Notes: a model not told the origin generated them from the sequence alone. A stretch of 64,000 nucleotides of DNA from Thermodesulfobacteriota bacterium (GCA_035559815.1 DATMAT010000044.1:1-64000), one strand, 5' to 3'. Counted from the first letter of the stretch, positions 7,421 through 17,431 are shown. A program made the numbers and translations.

Positions 7421-10216
7421 ATGAATATAGCTATTAATGCCGCAGACCGGAGAAAATCTAGTCGGATCGCAGTAGACTTCGAAGTGTTTTCCATGAATAA
7501 CGGAAAACTAATCGGAAATGCGGTCAATCTTTCCTCAGGCGGGATGCTCATTCAGACTAGGCACCCGCTTGGGCTTGGAACAAAACTCCTCCTAGAATTT
7601 AAGCTAGGCAGCCAAGAACCATCTATAAAAGCTTATGCTTATGTCCGGTGGGCTAGGAAAAGCGCCACCTCTGATGAATCAGAGCCGTCGGGAATGGGGG
7701 TCCAATTCCTGAGTATGTACGATTATTACCAGGAGAAACTGGAAGCCCACATAAAAGAGGGGCTGAAGAAAATAAATTCCGATAATCTATCCATGGCTGA
7801 TTTCATACATGTTTCAAACAAGGACATATTCGAAAAGGCCAAGCTTTTCTGGGAATTCATAGAGGATACCAAGAAGAAAGACTACAACAAATACGAGACT
7901 ATGCTGCTTTCGGCATCAAAGAACCGTGTACTAATTTTTGATGAAAAGGTAGGGCGGGAGAGAGAGATAATCATGATGGGAAGCAGCAATTACCTGGGTC
8001 TCGCCTATCATCCGGAAGTGGTAAATGCATCGAAGGAGGCGGTCAGAAAGTATGGCACTGGCACCGGCTCCATAAGGCTTCTTTCCGGTACAAATGAGCT
8101 GCATAGAGAATTGGAAAATAAACTAGCGGAGCTTAAAGGCTGTGAAGATGCTCTGGTATTCCCCACCGGCCACATGGCCAATATGGGGTGCATATCCGCT
8201 CTGATGGGAAGGAAGGATATTGCCGTAATAGATAAAAAGGTACACGCCAGTATTCTAGACGGATGCAAGTTAAGCCGCGGGAATTTCAGAACCTTTAGAC
8301 ACTCCGATACCGGACATCTGAGGCAGGTCTTAGAGAGCCTGGGAGATAAATACGACGGGAAGCTCATAATCGCCGAGGGCGTGGATGGTATAGATGGCGA
8401 TATACTGCCCCTTCCTGAATTCATCGAGACAGCCAATGAATTCGGAGCAAAGCTAATGATAGACGAGGCTCATGCCACCGGGGTAATCGGAAGCGGCGGC
8501 AGGGGCACAGCCTCTCACTTCGGACTTATGGGCAAAGTTGACGTTATCATGGACTCTCTCAGCAAGGCCCTGGGCGGCCTGGGAGGGTATGTTGCCTCCA
8601 CCAGAGAGGTAATTAGATATGTAAAATATTATGCAACTACCTCTTTTTTCTCGGTCAGCGCCTCGCCGGCCATGTTGGCGTCGGCTCTAGCCGCGATCGA
8701 CCTGATTAAAAGCGACCCCGGCTTAATCGGGAGGCTTTGGGAAAACATCCGCTATTTAAGAGACAACCTAAAATTGCTCGGATTCAATAACGTAGAAAAA
8801 TCTCAGTCCGCCATTATTTCCACTATTGTTGGTAACGACCTACTCCTTCGGATGATGACCAAAAGGATTTTTGAGGAAGGGGTCTTCATAGAACCGCTCC
8901 CCTATCCCACCGTGCCCAGGGGTGAAGAGCGTATGAGGCTGAGAGTAATGTCGACCCATACCAGGAATGATTTGGATAGAACATTAGAAGTTTTAGAGAA
9001 GGTGGGGAAAGAACTCGGTTTCCTGAAAAAACCCACGAGACCGGCGGTGCGAGTTGATTCAGATGGAAAGTCCACAAAGACGACCACACAGGGAAAGGAA
9101 ATTGAAGTGACCGAGATTTCCTCCAGGGATAAGATTACCGAGTCCGTGAAGTTCTCGTGGAAGGTTTATAAAGACATCCCTCAGTGGATTCCCTATTTCC
9201 TCATCAACGACCGGGTGAGGCTGCTTTCCGGGGAGCACCTCTACTTCAGACAAAACGTGAAGACGAGGAGGTTCGTGGCAAAAGAGAACGGGGAAATAGT
9301 TGGTACGGTTAGTGCTTTCGTCGATGACCGTTTTATCAGGTATTGGAATCAAAAAATCGGCTTCCTCGGGTTTTTCGAGGCCCTCCCTGGACGGGGTATA
9401 GCCATCCAGTCCTTATTGGATAGGGCCCTAGAGTTTCTGAAATCGCAGGGCATGGAGGAGGTCTGGGCTCCGGTAAATATCCCGCTCCTATTCTACGGAG
9501 GAGGAATTTTATCAGGCGGTTTCGACAAAACCCCTTCATTCCTTCAACCCTACACCCCCGGCTATTACCAAGACTACTTCCAAAAAACCGGTTTCAGCCC
9601 GATAAAAAACCTTCCACATTATTCTATAGACCTGAATTCTCCTGAAAACCGGGATAAGATTTACGCCATAACTCGAAAAGCCAATGTTACAATCAAAAAA
9701 CTGGACAAGCGTAGGTACGAAGAAGAGGCTGTCAAGATACTGAAAATACACAACGGTTCCTTCCCCCGGCTTTGGAAATACGTTCCCTTCAAAGAAGATG
9801 AATTCGTCGAGTTTGTAAGGGAATTCAGGGACCTAATCGTAGAGGGATTCTGGCTCGTCGCCGAGGTTGGCGGAAGAGCCGTGGGTTTTGCCGGTGCGTT
9901 TCCACAGTGCGCCCCGGTCTTCAAAACGATAAGCGGAGAGCTGGGTGCGACCGACCTTTCCTCGATTCCGGAAGACCTGGAGTTGATAACCGAGGGGGCT
10001 ATAGTGCTAGCCGGGGTCACCGATGAATTTGAGGACCAAGAAATAGCCCTAATTCTTCTGGCCAATATCTGCGCCAACATGATCGAGAAGGATTATAGGG
10101 CAACCACCTGCACCTGGGAAATCAGCGATAAAGAAGACGCCGACGGTATAGTGCAAAAGCTCGGAGGAGTAAAGAACGACTTGCAATGGACAATCTATGG
10201 AAGAAAAATCGATTAA
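7421..10216 (+). CDS. PilZ - alpha-oxoamine synthase (serine-palmitoyltransferase-like) - YghO/bacterial-ceramide-synthase-like acyltransferase fusion
   Basis: A 931-residue, three-part protein. Residues 9-100 form a PilZ domain with both c-di-GMP signatures, R11-x3-R15 and N36-L-S-S-G-G41. Residues about 140-540 are a PLP-dependent alpha-oxoamine synthase: SSNYLGLA, GTGTGSIRLLSG, DEAHATG (348-354) and the Schiff-base Lys K382 in DSLSKALGG. That family condenses an amino acid with acyl-CoA/ACP (serine palmitoyltransferase, AONS). Residues about 575-931 resemble E. coli YghO: W-VYKDIPQWIP, KIGFLGFFEAL, GFD-x2-P, PYTPGYY and KTGF. To my knowledge this GNAT-type family includes the bacterial ceramide synthase. 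One chain could thus make and N-acylate a sphingoid base under c-di-GMP control; this is inference. The ATG follows GGGGG; a TTG at 7358 is an alternative. Confidence 0.82.
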   Translation: MNIAINAADRRKSSRIAVDFEVFSMNNGKLIGNAVNLSSGGMLIQTRHPLGLGTKLLLEFKLGSQEPSIKAYAYVRWARKSATSDESEPSGMGVQFLSMYDYYQEKLEAHIKEGLKKINSDNLSMADFIHVSNKDIFEKAKLFWEFIEDTKKKDYNKYETMLLSASKNRVLIFDEKVGREREIIMMGSSNYLGLAYHPEVVNASKEAVRKYGTGTGSIRLLSGTNELHRELENKLAELKGCEDALVFPTGHMANMGCISALMGRKDIAVIDKKVHASILDGCKLSRGNFRTFRHSDTGHLRQVLESLGDKYDGKLIIAEGVDGIDGDILPLPEFIETANEFGAKLMIDEAHATGVIGSGGRGTASHFGLMGKVDVIMDSLSKALGGLGGYVASTREVIRYVKYYATTSFFSVSASPAMLASALAAIDLIKSDPGLIGRLWENIRYLRDNLKLLGFNNVEKSQSAIISTIVGNDLLLRMMTKRIFEEGVFIEPLPYPTVPRGEERMRLRVMSTHTRNDLDRTLEVLEKVGKELGFLKKPTRPAVRVDSDGKSTKTTTQGKEIEVTEISSRDKITESVKFSWKVYKDIPQWIPYFLINDRVRLLSGEHLYFRQNVKTRRFVAKENGEIVGTVSAFVDDRFIRYWNQKIGFLGFFEALPGRGIAIQSLLDRALEFLKSQGMEEVWAPVNIPLLFYGGGILSGGFDKTPSFLQPYTPGYYQDYFQKTGFSPIKNLPHYSIDLNSPENRDKIYAITRKANVTIKKLDKRRYEEEAVKILKIHNGSFPRLWKYVPFKEDEFVEFVREFRDLIVEGFWLVAEVGGRAVGFAGAFPQCAPVFKTISGELGATDLSSIPEDLELITEGAIVLAGVTDEFEDQEIALILLANICANMIEKDYRATTCTWEISDKEDADGIVQKLGGVKNDLQWTIYGRKID

Positions 10217-10246
10217 GGTAATTTCCATAGTTTCTTTAAGGAAGAG

Positions 10247-12778
10247 ATGAGGGGTTTCCAGTCGTCAGATTATACTGAAAAGTTTTTTAGAATTGCCGTT
10301 TTCGTGTTGGTCGCGCTATTTTTGTTCCTCTCGTTGGCCAGCCTATTCCGGGCGATAAGCTGGATAGGCAAACCTTTTCCCGGTTTCCTCATTTATGGCA
10401 ACTCCCTGGTTTGCGAAGTCAGCCTTCCCCACTGGACCGGTAACGAGTACGGTCTGATAAAAACCTATGACAAAATATTAGGCCTGGATGGTAAGAACCT
10501 ATCACCAGCCCAAATTTACCGCATCGTCTCGGAAAAACCGGTTGGCAGCCAGATGAACTACACCGTTTACAGGGACGGCCAGTATAAAAGCCTGAGCGTT
10601 CCCACCATGATGTTCGGTATGGGAGATTTTCTCTCTGTATTCGGGGGAGTTTATATTATTGGCCTGATAATATTCATTACCGGCATCGTGGTTTATTTCT
10701 TGAAGCCGGAGCTAACCACGAGCAAGTTTTTTTTCATGTTTTGTCTTTCCATGGGTATATGGTTCACGTCCATATTCGACACCCAGTCCACCTACTCACT
10801 AGGCAACATTCCATTTATGGGCTGGATGTTCAGCCCCGCATTTCTCACTTCTCTGTCCCTCATTTTTCCCACCAGGAGAAAACTGCTAAGGCACAACGCT
10901 CTCATCTTTATACCCTTCCTGCCCTCGGTTGCCCTATTCTCCATGCATCTCGTTTTCTTTGAGTCTCAATATATATGGCAACGGGTAGATATATTGACCT
11001 GGGTTTATGTATTGGTCTCTACATCTGTGTTCATAGCATCCACGGCGGAGAGTTACATCAATCCGGAGAACCTGATCGATAAAGAGAGGGCAAAAGTAAT
11101 ATTGCTGGGGGCTTTTGTGGGGTTCTTTGTCCCGGCCTTATGCGCTTTCGTAATTACCGCACTGGGGATAAGCAACCTCAATATACTGGCTTTGCTGGTC
11201 ATATTCTTCCCATTGTCCATAGCCTACGCCATAGTTAAACACAAGCTACTGGATATAGATGCAATCATCCAGAAGGCATTGGTTTATAGCGTCCTGTCTG
11301 GCTTGGTTTTTGGCGTTTTTGCCTTAATTGTGGTGGCTTCCAACATATTCTTTGCCAACTACGGAGGCTGGAAAAACCCTATTTTCTTCGCCATATTAAG
11401 CGCATTTCTGGTCTTGGCTTTAAACCCGCTAAAAAATCGCATTCAGAATCTTATAGATTTAACTTTCTTTCGGAAGAAGTACGACTACCGCAGGACCCTG
11501 GAGGAAATAAGTTTTGCCATGACCTCTCTTCTTAACATTGATGAGATATCAGATAAAATCATTAACACGGTAGAGCATACTATGTTTTCCAACCCGGTAT
11601 CTGTTATTCTTTTCGACAGTAATAGCGGAGACTACCGAGTTTACGCCAAGAGTAGAAAAGAAAAAGAACCGGATAACCTCTCGATTGATGAGAACAGCGA
11701 GTTGATCCAATTACTGAGCAGACATAGACAGGAGATATTCAAAGAAGACCTGGTCGCAGACGAAAGATTTGCCAGATATAGAGACCAGCTCGTAAAAACC
11801 TTCGATGATTTTGGTGCTGCCTTATTCATCCCCATTTTTTTCAAGAAAAAGCTGATCGGCCTGCTTTCCCTCGGTGACAAGCAATCCGGGCTTCCCTACA
11901 ACTCCGAGGACATAAAACTGCTTCAGGTCCTGGCCAACCAGAGCGCCATAGCTATCGAGAATGCGTTTGCCTTCAAATTGGTCGAGGACTACGCCAAGAA
12001 GCTAGAAGAGACAAACAAGGAACTCAGGGAAACCCAGGCCCAGCTCATACAGGCGGAAAAAATGTCGGCTATCGGACATCTGGCCGCCGGGATCGCTCAC
12101 GAGATCCGCAACCCCCTGAACATAATAGAAGGCGCCAGGTATTATTTATCGCAGATAGCCAATGGGGAGAATTCAGAACAGGTGGTGGAATACCTAGACT
12201 ATATCAAGCATGAAATAGACCGGACAAACCGTTTGATAGACAACTTGCTTAAATTCTCTAAATTGGAACCGCCCCACTTCGAGCCGGTCAACGTCAACAC
12301 CATACTGGAGAATGCCCTTATACTGATAAGGAAGCAGCTCTATGACTACAACATCAAGCTTACTACAAACCTGAATCCCCAGATTCCCAAGATCATGGGC
12401 GACCCCAATCAACTATGGCAGGTGTTCATCAACATACTGATGAACGCCATTCAGGCCATGCCCTACGGCGGAGAGCTCAGGATTGATACCGGTCTTTACG
12501 ACGGGGGCTATGACCATATTTTCATCACCTTTGCGGATACCGGGTTGGGGATAGATGAAGAAGACCTTCCCAAGATATTCGACCCGTTCTTCACCAAAAA
12601 GGACACCGGTACCGGGCTCGGTCTTTCCATAAGCTATAAGATAATAGAAGAACACGATGGAAGAATCATCGTGACCAGCAAAAAGGGAAAAGGCACTACC
12701 TTCGTCATAGAACTCTCGGTCAATCAAAACGTTGAAGGAGCAGAGGATGGCAGAGAACAGAAGGGTATTGGTAGTTGA
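10247..12778 (+). CDS. Membrane sensor histidine kinase with PDZ-like, multi-TM and GAF domains
   Basis: An 843-residue sensor kinase. After one N-terminal membrane helix (residues 15-40) comes a PDZ-like periplasmic segment with KILGLDGKNLSP and PVGSQMNYTVYRDG (about 70-120). Six or so membrane helices follow to about residue 400. A GAF domain covers about 420-570, a coiled coil about 570-610, HisKA has H618 in GIAHEIRNPLN, and the HATPase domain has NAIQAM (N box), DTGLGI (G1) and GTGLGLS (G2). It starts 30 bases after the PilZ fusion gene behind AAGGA, so it is likely co-transcribed with it and under the same riboswitch leader. Its 3' end overlaps the next gene by 32 bases. Confidence 0.88.
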   Translation: MRGFQSSDYTEKFFRIAVFVLVALFLFLSLASLFRAISWIGKPFPGFLIYGNSLVCEVSLPHWTGNEYGLIKTYDKILGLDGKNLSPAQIYRIVSEKPVGSQMNYTVYRDGQYKSLSVPTMMFGMGDFLSVFGGVYIIGLIIFITGIVVYFLKPELTTSKFFFMFCLSMGIWFTSIFDTQSTYSLGNIPFMGWMFSPAFLTSLSLIFPTRRKLLRHNALIFIPFLPSVALFSMHLVFFESQYIWQRVDILTWVYVLVSTSVFIASTAESYINPENLIDKERAKVILLGAFVGFFVPALCAFVITALGISNLNILALLVIFFPLSIAYAIVKHKLLDIDAIIQKALVYSVLSGLVFGVFALIVVASNIFFANYGGWKNPIFFAILSAFLVLALNPLKNRIQNLIDLTFFRKKYDYRRTLEEISFAMTSLLNIDEISDKIINTVEHTMFSNPVSVILFDSNSGDYRVYAKSRKEKEPDNLSIDENSELIQLLSRHRQEIFKEDLVADERFARYRDQLVKTFDDFGAALFIPIFFKKKLIGLLSLGDKQSGLPYNSEDIKLLQVLANQSAIAIENAFAFKLVEDYAKKLEETNKELRETQAQLIQAEKMSAIGHLAAGIAHEIRNPLNIIEGARYYLSQIANGENSEQVVEYLDYIKHEIDRTNRLIDNLLKFSKLEPPHFEPVNVNTILENALILIRKQLYDYNIKLTTNLNPQIPKIMGDPNQLWQVFINILMNAIQAMPYGGELRIDTGLYDGGYDHIFITFADTGLGIDEEDLPKIFDPFFTKKDTGTGLGLSISYKIIEEHDGRIIVTSKKGKGTTFVIELSVNQNVEGAEDGREQKGIGS

Positions 12779-14648
12779 TGATGAAAATTTAATCTTGAAA
12801 ATAATCTCAGACATCCTTCTAAAAGAGGGATACGAGGTAAAGACCGCTTTCAATTGTGAGAAGGCACTTCAACTACTGAGAGAATATTCCTTCCATGTTG
12901 TACTTACCGATATTAGGATGCCGGAAAAAAACGGAATAGACCTGCTAGAAGATGTACGCAACTTCAACCCGGACATACCGGTTATCATCATGACCGGCTA
13001 TGCCTCGCTGGTAACGGCAGTGGAGGCGGTCCGACACGGGGCTTTTGATTATCTAACCAAGCCGCTCGACTACAATAAGCTCAAGGGCATAATAAAACAC
13101 GCCGTCGAGAAATACGAGCTGGTTGCCGAGAATAAACGCCTTCTCCGGGAACTAAAGGAGTTGAATGCAAACCTCGAGCTCAAGGTGAGAGAAAGAAATA
13201 GAGACCTCGAGAACATCCTAAGCAGTACCCACGAGAGCATAATTACCACGGACAAGGACCTAGTGATAAGAAGCGGAAACCCCAAAACTCAGGAAATATT
13301 CGGCGAGGATTATATAGGGCGGAGGCTTAGCGACATTGTTAGCGGCATAAACTTTGATTCGATAATCCCGCAGATACTAAGCGGCTCTGCTAATACGACC
13401 ATTCACGAGTTGAAGCATGGGGATAAATTCCTGGAGATCAGCCTTTCCCCGCTGGTAGATTTCGAGACTGGCGAGGTATTCGGCGCGATAGTGGTGAGCG
13501 AGGATATTACCGAGAAGAAAAAACTGGAAGCTCAACTGATCCAATCTACGAAAATGTCTGCAGTGGGTCAACTGGCCGCCGGAATCGCCCACGAGTTCAA
13601 CAACATACTTACCGGAATTATCGGCTATACCAGTTTTGCCATGTCCCGGGCCAGTGTGGAGCAGATCAAAAGAGACCTAAAAATAGTGGAAAAGGCCTCC
13701 AGCAGGGCGGTGGAGATAGTGAACAAGCTGCTCTCATTCTCCAGACAGAAAGAGGAAAAATTTCAGCTCGCTTCCCTGGATGAAGTGATCGAAGATACGC
13801 TGGCGCTGATAGAGCATACTTTTCAATCAGACAAAATAAAGATTCTCCGCCACTATGGGAAAATTCCCCCGATCAGGATGAATGTGGGGGAGATACAACA
13901 GATAATCCTCAACATGGCTATAAATTCGAAGCACGCTATGCCCGAGGGCGGGGTGATCGCCATAAGCACAGAACTAAAAGGAGATTATGTAAAGATTGAT
14001 TTTTCCGATACCGGTATTGGCATACCCAAGGAAAACCTGCCCCGGATTTTTGAGCCTTTTTTTACCACAAAGGGTAAAGACAGCTTGAAGACGGGCACCG
14101 GTTTGGGACTCTCCGTGGTATACGCCATTATAGAAAGGCACGGAGGGAGGATTGAGCTAAACAGCGAAGTGGGAAAGGGAACCACCTTCACCATCTGGCT
14201 TCCCAACATACAGCGTCTCTCCAACGTGTCCAGCACCACATCGGACAAAAAGGAAGATGGGAATAAGGTCTTGCAGACGAAAAGGAAGGGAAGCATACTG
14301 ATTGCCGACGACGAAGAATTCGTCTGCGATATTATCGCGGAGTCTCTCTCCAGCCTAGGCCATAACATCGTAGTGGCAAAGGACGGGGAAACAGCCATGG
14401 ACCTCTTGAATAAAAACCACTTCGACATCATTTTTCTCAACCTGGGAATGCCCGGAAAGGACGGTCTCGACATGATCACGGAAATGAAGCTCATCGACAC
14501 CAGCTCCGCAGTGGTGGTAATAAGCGGCCGGGCTGAAGAGAATATATCGGAAGAAGTTTTGGCCAAGGGTGCATCTTCTTTCATAAGCAAGCCATTTACC
14601 GTCCATCAGATCCAGAATACGGTGGCGCGAATCTTAGGGGCCGGCTAG
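12747..14648 (+). CDS. Hybrid histidine kinase: REC-PAS-HisKA-HATPase-REC
   Basis: A 634-residue cytoplasmic kinase. An N-terminal receiver (VVDDENLILK, phosphoacceptor D55 in LTDIRMPEK, KPLD Lys) is followed by a coiled coil and a PAS domain (about 155-260). HisKA has H282 in GIAHEFNNILTG, and the HATPase domain has NSKHAMPEGG, DTGIGIP and GTGLGLSVV. The C-terminal receiver (about 515-634) keeps the acidic pair IADDEE, the Ser and the KPF Lys. At the phosphoacceptor position, however, it has Asn (N565 in FLNLGMPGKDG), so it may be a pseudo-receiver. The ATG at 12747 has AAGGAG six bases upstream; it overlaps the preceding kinase gene, which points to translational coupling. No HTH or effector domain is present. 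Confidence 0.88.
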   Translation: MAENRRVLVVDDENLILKIISDILLKEGYEVKTAFNCEKALQLLREYSFHVVLTDIRMPEKNGIDLLEDVRNFNPDIPVIIMTGYASLVTAVEAVRHGAFDYLTKPLDYNKLKGIIKHAVEKYELVAENKRLLRELKELNANLELKVRERNRDLENILSSTHESIITTDKDLVIRSGNPKTQEIFGEDYIGRRLSDIVSGINFDSIIPQILSGSANTTIHELKHGDKFLEISLSPLVDFETGEVFGAIVVSEDITEKKKLEAQLIQSTKMSAVGQLAAGIAHEFNNILTGIIGYTSFAMSRASVEQIKRDLKIVEKASSRAVEIVNKLLSFSRQKEEKFQLASLDEVIEDTLALIEHTFQSDKIKILRHYGKIPPIRMNVGEIQQIILNMAINSKHAMPEGGVIAISTELKGDYVKIDFSDTGIGIPKENLPRIFEPFFTTKGKDSLKTGTGLGLSVVYAIIERHGGRIELNSEVGKGTTFTIWLPNIQRLSNVSSTTSDKKEDGNKVLQTKRKGSILIADDEEFVCDIIAESLSSLGHNIVVAKDGETAMDLLNKNHFDIIFLNLGMPGKDGLDMITEMKLIDTSSAVVVISGRAEENISEEVLAKGASSFISKPFTVHQIQNTVARILGAG

Positions 14649-15302
14649 CCTAGACGAAGCGTTTGATCCAATAAGCCCAATTGCCAGTTCGATAACCAGC
14701 AGGGTCACACTGCCAACCTCCTCGCCGAATTCATAGTCTCGCATAATTCATGCACGGAACGCATACCGTTTATGGTCAGTTCGGCTTAGACCAGGGCTTA
14801 TCCTGAGCGAAACGTGTAATGAACTCAGACGAAGAAGTAGCAGGAATCTGGTTTGTTCCAGGTTTTCCCCCTTCTTGTCATTCCCAATCCTGCCCCGAGC
14901 GGATGCGTGGGAAGCCAATTTTGTCATTCCGAACGAATGTGAGGAATCTTAATAACCGTGGGATATTACCTAAAAACTAAACACCATCCACTAACCACTG
15001 CTTCGTTAAGATTTCCCCCGGAGTTTATCCTGAGTAGAGCGAAGTAGTCGAAATGACAAGAAGAAAGTCGAAATGATTGGAGAATGGTGGAAATGGCAGT
15101 CCAATTTGTCGTTCCAAACCCTGTCCCGAACTAAACTGAGGAGGCTTGCTAGGAATCTAAATAGATTGTTTCAAATGGCTTACACCAAGCAGAGCAAATG
15201 TGCTCGCAATGACAGGGATTATTGCTTGAACGCAAATTTATTACATTTGAACATCGCGCGATAATTGTTTAACCTCTTTTTATTACAAAATCGGAGAAGA
15301 CT
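14649..15302. other. Repeat-rich intergenic region
   Basis: About 650 bases without a credible gene. Pieces of the dispersed repeat family are seen: GTTTATCCTGAG, TCATTCCGAACGAATGTGAGGAATCT near 14930, GAAGTAGTCGAAATGACAAG near 15040, and GTCGAAATGA repeated at 15067. No clear terminator was found after the hybrid kinase. Confidence 0.5.
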
Positions 15303-17399
15303 GTGTCTATAGAAAAACCAAACCGCTTGGCGAACGAGACCAGCCCGTATCTGAGAAGCGCAGTCCATCAGCCGGTGGATTGGTATCCCTGGTGTGAAGA
15401 GGCGTTCAAGAAGGCCAGGGAACTAGACCGTCCCCTCCTACTCGACGTCGGAGCGGTATGGTGCCACTGGTGTCATGTCATCGACCGGGAGAGTTACGAA
15501 GACGAAGAAATCGCCCGGATCATCAACCAGAACTTTATAGCCATTAAAGTGGACCGGGACGAGCGCCCGGACATAGACAGAAGGTATCAGCAGGCGGTCA
15601 GTGCCATTACCGGCCAGGGAGGGTGGCCACTCACCGCTTTCCTGACCCCGGAGGGCAAGGTGTTTTTTGGCGGCACCTATTTTCCTCCTAAAGACAGCCA
15701 GAATCTTCCATCCTTCCGCACCATTCTGAATAGAGTGACTGAATACTACAAAAACAACCGGGAAAAGGTTATCGATGAATCAAGCCGGATATTCCAGGCG
15801 CTATCCCAGATAAACGAGCTTGAACCATCCGCGGAAGAGCCGAATATACTCTCCGTGGATAAGGCCGTTGATTCCATGTTCAGCCTCTTCGACCCGGTAA
15901 ACGGAGGATTCGGAGGTGCTCCCAAGTTCCCCCATTACGGGGTAATCGAACTTTTCCTGGCCCGCCACTTCGAGACCAAGGATGAGGAGCTTTTGAACGT
16001 AGTGGAGAAAACCCTGACCGAGATGGCCGAGGGAGGGATACATGACCAGATAGGAGGAGGATTCCACCGTTATTCTGTCGACGCCCAGTGGATTGTCCCT
16101 CACTTCGAGAAGATGTCTTACGATAATTCCGAGCACCTTAAGAACTACCTTCTCGCCTATCAGGCTACCGGAAACGAATTTTATCGACGGACCGCCGAGG
16201 GGATTATCCGCTTTGTGGCCGATGTACTCTCCGACTACCGGAGAGGCGGATTTCATGGAAGCCAGGATGCCGACATCGACCCACAAGATGACGGAGATTA
16301 CTTCACCTGGACCAAGGAAGAGGTGAAGGAAGCCCTTAGCCCAGACGAGGCCAGGGTTATTTCTTTTTACTACAACGTCTTCTCTCGCGGAGAGATGAGA
16401 CATAATCCCGCTAGAAACGTTTTATTCATAGATATGTATCCGGAAAAGATTGCCGAAAAGCTAGCTCTGTCTTCCGATAAAGTCAGGGAGCTAATTGAAT
16501 CCGGCCGGAAAAAACTAATCGAAGCCCGAAAGAGAAGACCCGCTCCCTATGTAGATAAGACCCTATACGCAAACTGGAACGGTATGATGATCTCCTCATT
16601 CTTACAGGCCTACAAGATTCTGGGGGATGAGAAGGTCAGGGATTCAGCACTCAAGGCGCTTGACCTTTTACTCCAGGATTGCTTTCGGTATGAATCCGGT
16701 TTTTGTCATGTCCAAGTTAACGGAGATGCAAAATTAAATGGTTTACTTGACGACCAGGTAAAGATGGGACTAGCATGTCTCGATGCCTATGAGGTTAGCG
16801 GAAGAATCGATTACCTAGAAACGGCAATGAGGGTAGCAACGATAATGGCAGAGAGATTCTGGGACCGAGAGAGGGGCGGCTTTTTCGACGTAGAAGAAGG
16901 AACAGGCCCTGTGCTTACCCTTAAAAGCCGCATCAAGCCGATCCAGGACGATCCTATTCCCTCATCGAACTCGAGCGCCATATTACTTTTTGATAAGCTC
17001 TTCTACCTAACCGATGACCACGGCTATAGAAAATATGCCCAGGGAACACTCAAGTACTTTGCCCGGGTAGCCGAGAAATACGGGTTATACGCGGCCAGTT
17101 ACTTTTTAGCCCTACATCATCACCTGAAACATCCACCCCAGGTCGTAGTCCTCGGCGATAGCCATGACCCCAGGGTAAGGGAGCTTTTGAGAGCCTCGTG
17201 GTCTTATTACCGGCCGCACAAGCTGGTAATTCAAATAGACCCGGCTAAAACCAAAGTTGAAATTTTATCTCCGACAATTCGGGAGATAGCAAAGTTAAAG
17301 CCTCCATGTGCTTGCCTATGCGCGGGCATATCCTGTGCCGAGCCCACCGACGACCCGTCGGCTCTGGCTAAAACTATAAAGACTTTTGGAGTTAGATAG
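15303..17399 (+). CDS. Thioredoxin-fold / six-hairpin glycosidase-like protein, DUF255 (YyaL/SPATA20 family)
   Basis: A 698-residue protein. The N-terminal thioredoxin-like domain shows the family signature RLANETSPYLRSAVHQPVDWY, then WCHWCHV (a C-x2-C redox-like pair near residue 54) and DRDERPDID, QGGWPLTAF and GGTYFPP. The long C-terminal part has the alpha/alpha-toroid features GGFGGAPKFPH, GGIHDQIGGGFHRYSVD and WIVPHFEKM. Length fits the family, whose biochemical role is not established. The start is a GTG preceded by GGAG. It appears to be a single-gene unit. Confidence 0.88.
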   Translation: MSIEKPNRLANETSPYLRSAVHQPVDWYPWCEEAFKKARELDRPLLLDVGAVWCHWCHVIDRESYEDEEIARIINQNFIAIKVDRDERPDIDRRYQQAVSAITGQGGWPLTAFLTPEGKVFFGGTYFPPKDSQNLPSFRTILNRVTEYYKNNREKVIDESSRIFQALSQINELEPSAEEPNILSVDKAVDSMFSLFDPVNGGFGGAPKFPHYGVIELFLARHFETKDEELLNVVEKTLTEMAEGGIHDQIGGGFHRYSVDAQWIVPHFEKMSYDNSEHLKNYLLAYQATGNEFYRRTAEGIIRFVADVLSDYRRGGFHGSQDADIDPQDDGDYFTWTKEEVKEALSPDEARVISFYYNVFSRGEMRHNPARNVLFIDMYPEKIAEKLALSSDKVRELIESGRKKLIEARKRRPAPYVDKTLYANWNGMMISSFLQAYKILGDEKVRDSALKALDLLLQDCFRYESGFCHVQVNGDAKLNGLLDDQVKMGLACLDAYEVSGRIDYLETAMRVATIMAERFWDRERGGFFDVEEGTGPVLTLKSRIKPIQDDPIPSSNSSAILLFDKLFYLTDDHGYRKYAQGTLKYFARVAEKYGLYAASYFLALHHHLKHPPQVVVLGDSHDPRVRELLRASWSYYRPHKLVIQIDPAKTKVEILSPTIREIAKLKPPCACLCAGISCAEPTDDPSALAKTIKTFGVR

Positions 17400-17431
17400 A
17401 CCCGTTTTGGCATGTATATTTAAGCGGTTAA

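Noticed and set aside
8008-8436. 142-codon minus-strand frame inside the PilZ fusion gene
   Set aside because: Antisense shadow of a clearly conserved enzyme domain, with Ser/Pro-rich, non-protein-like translation.
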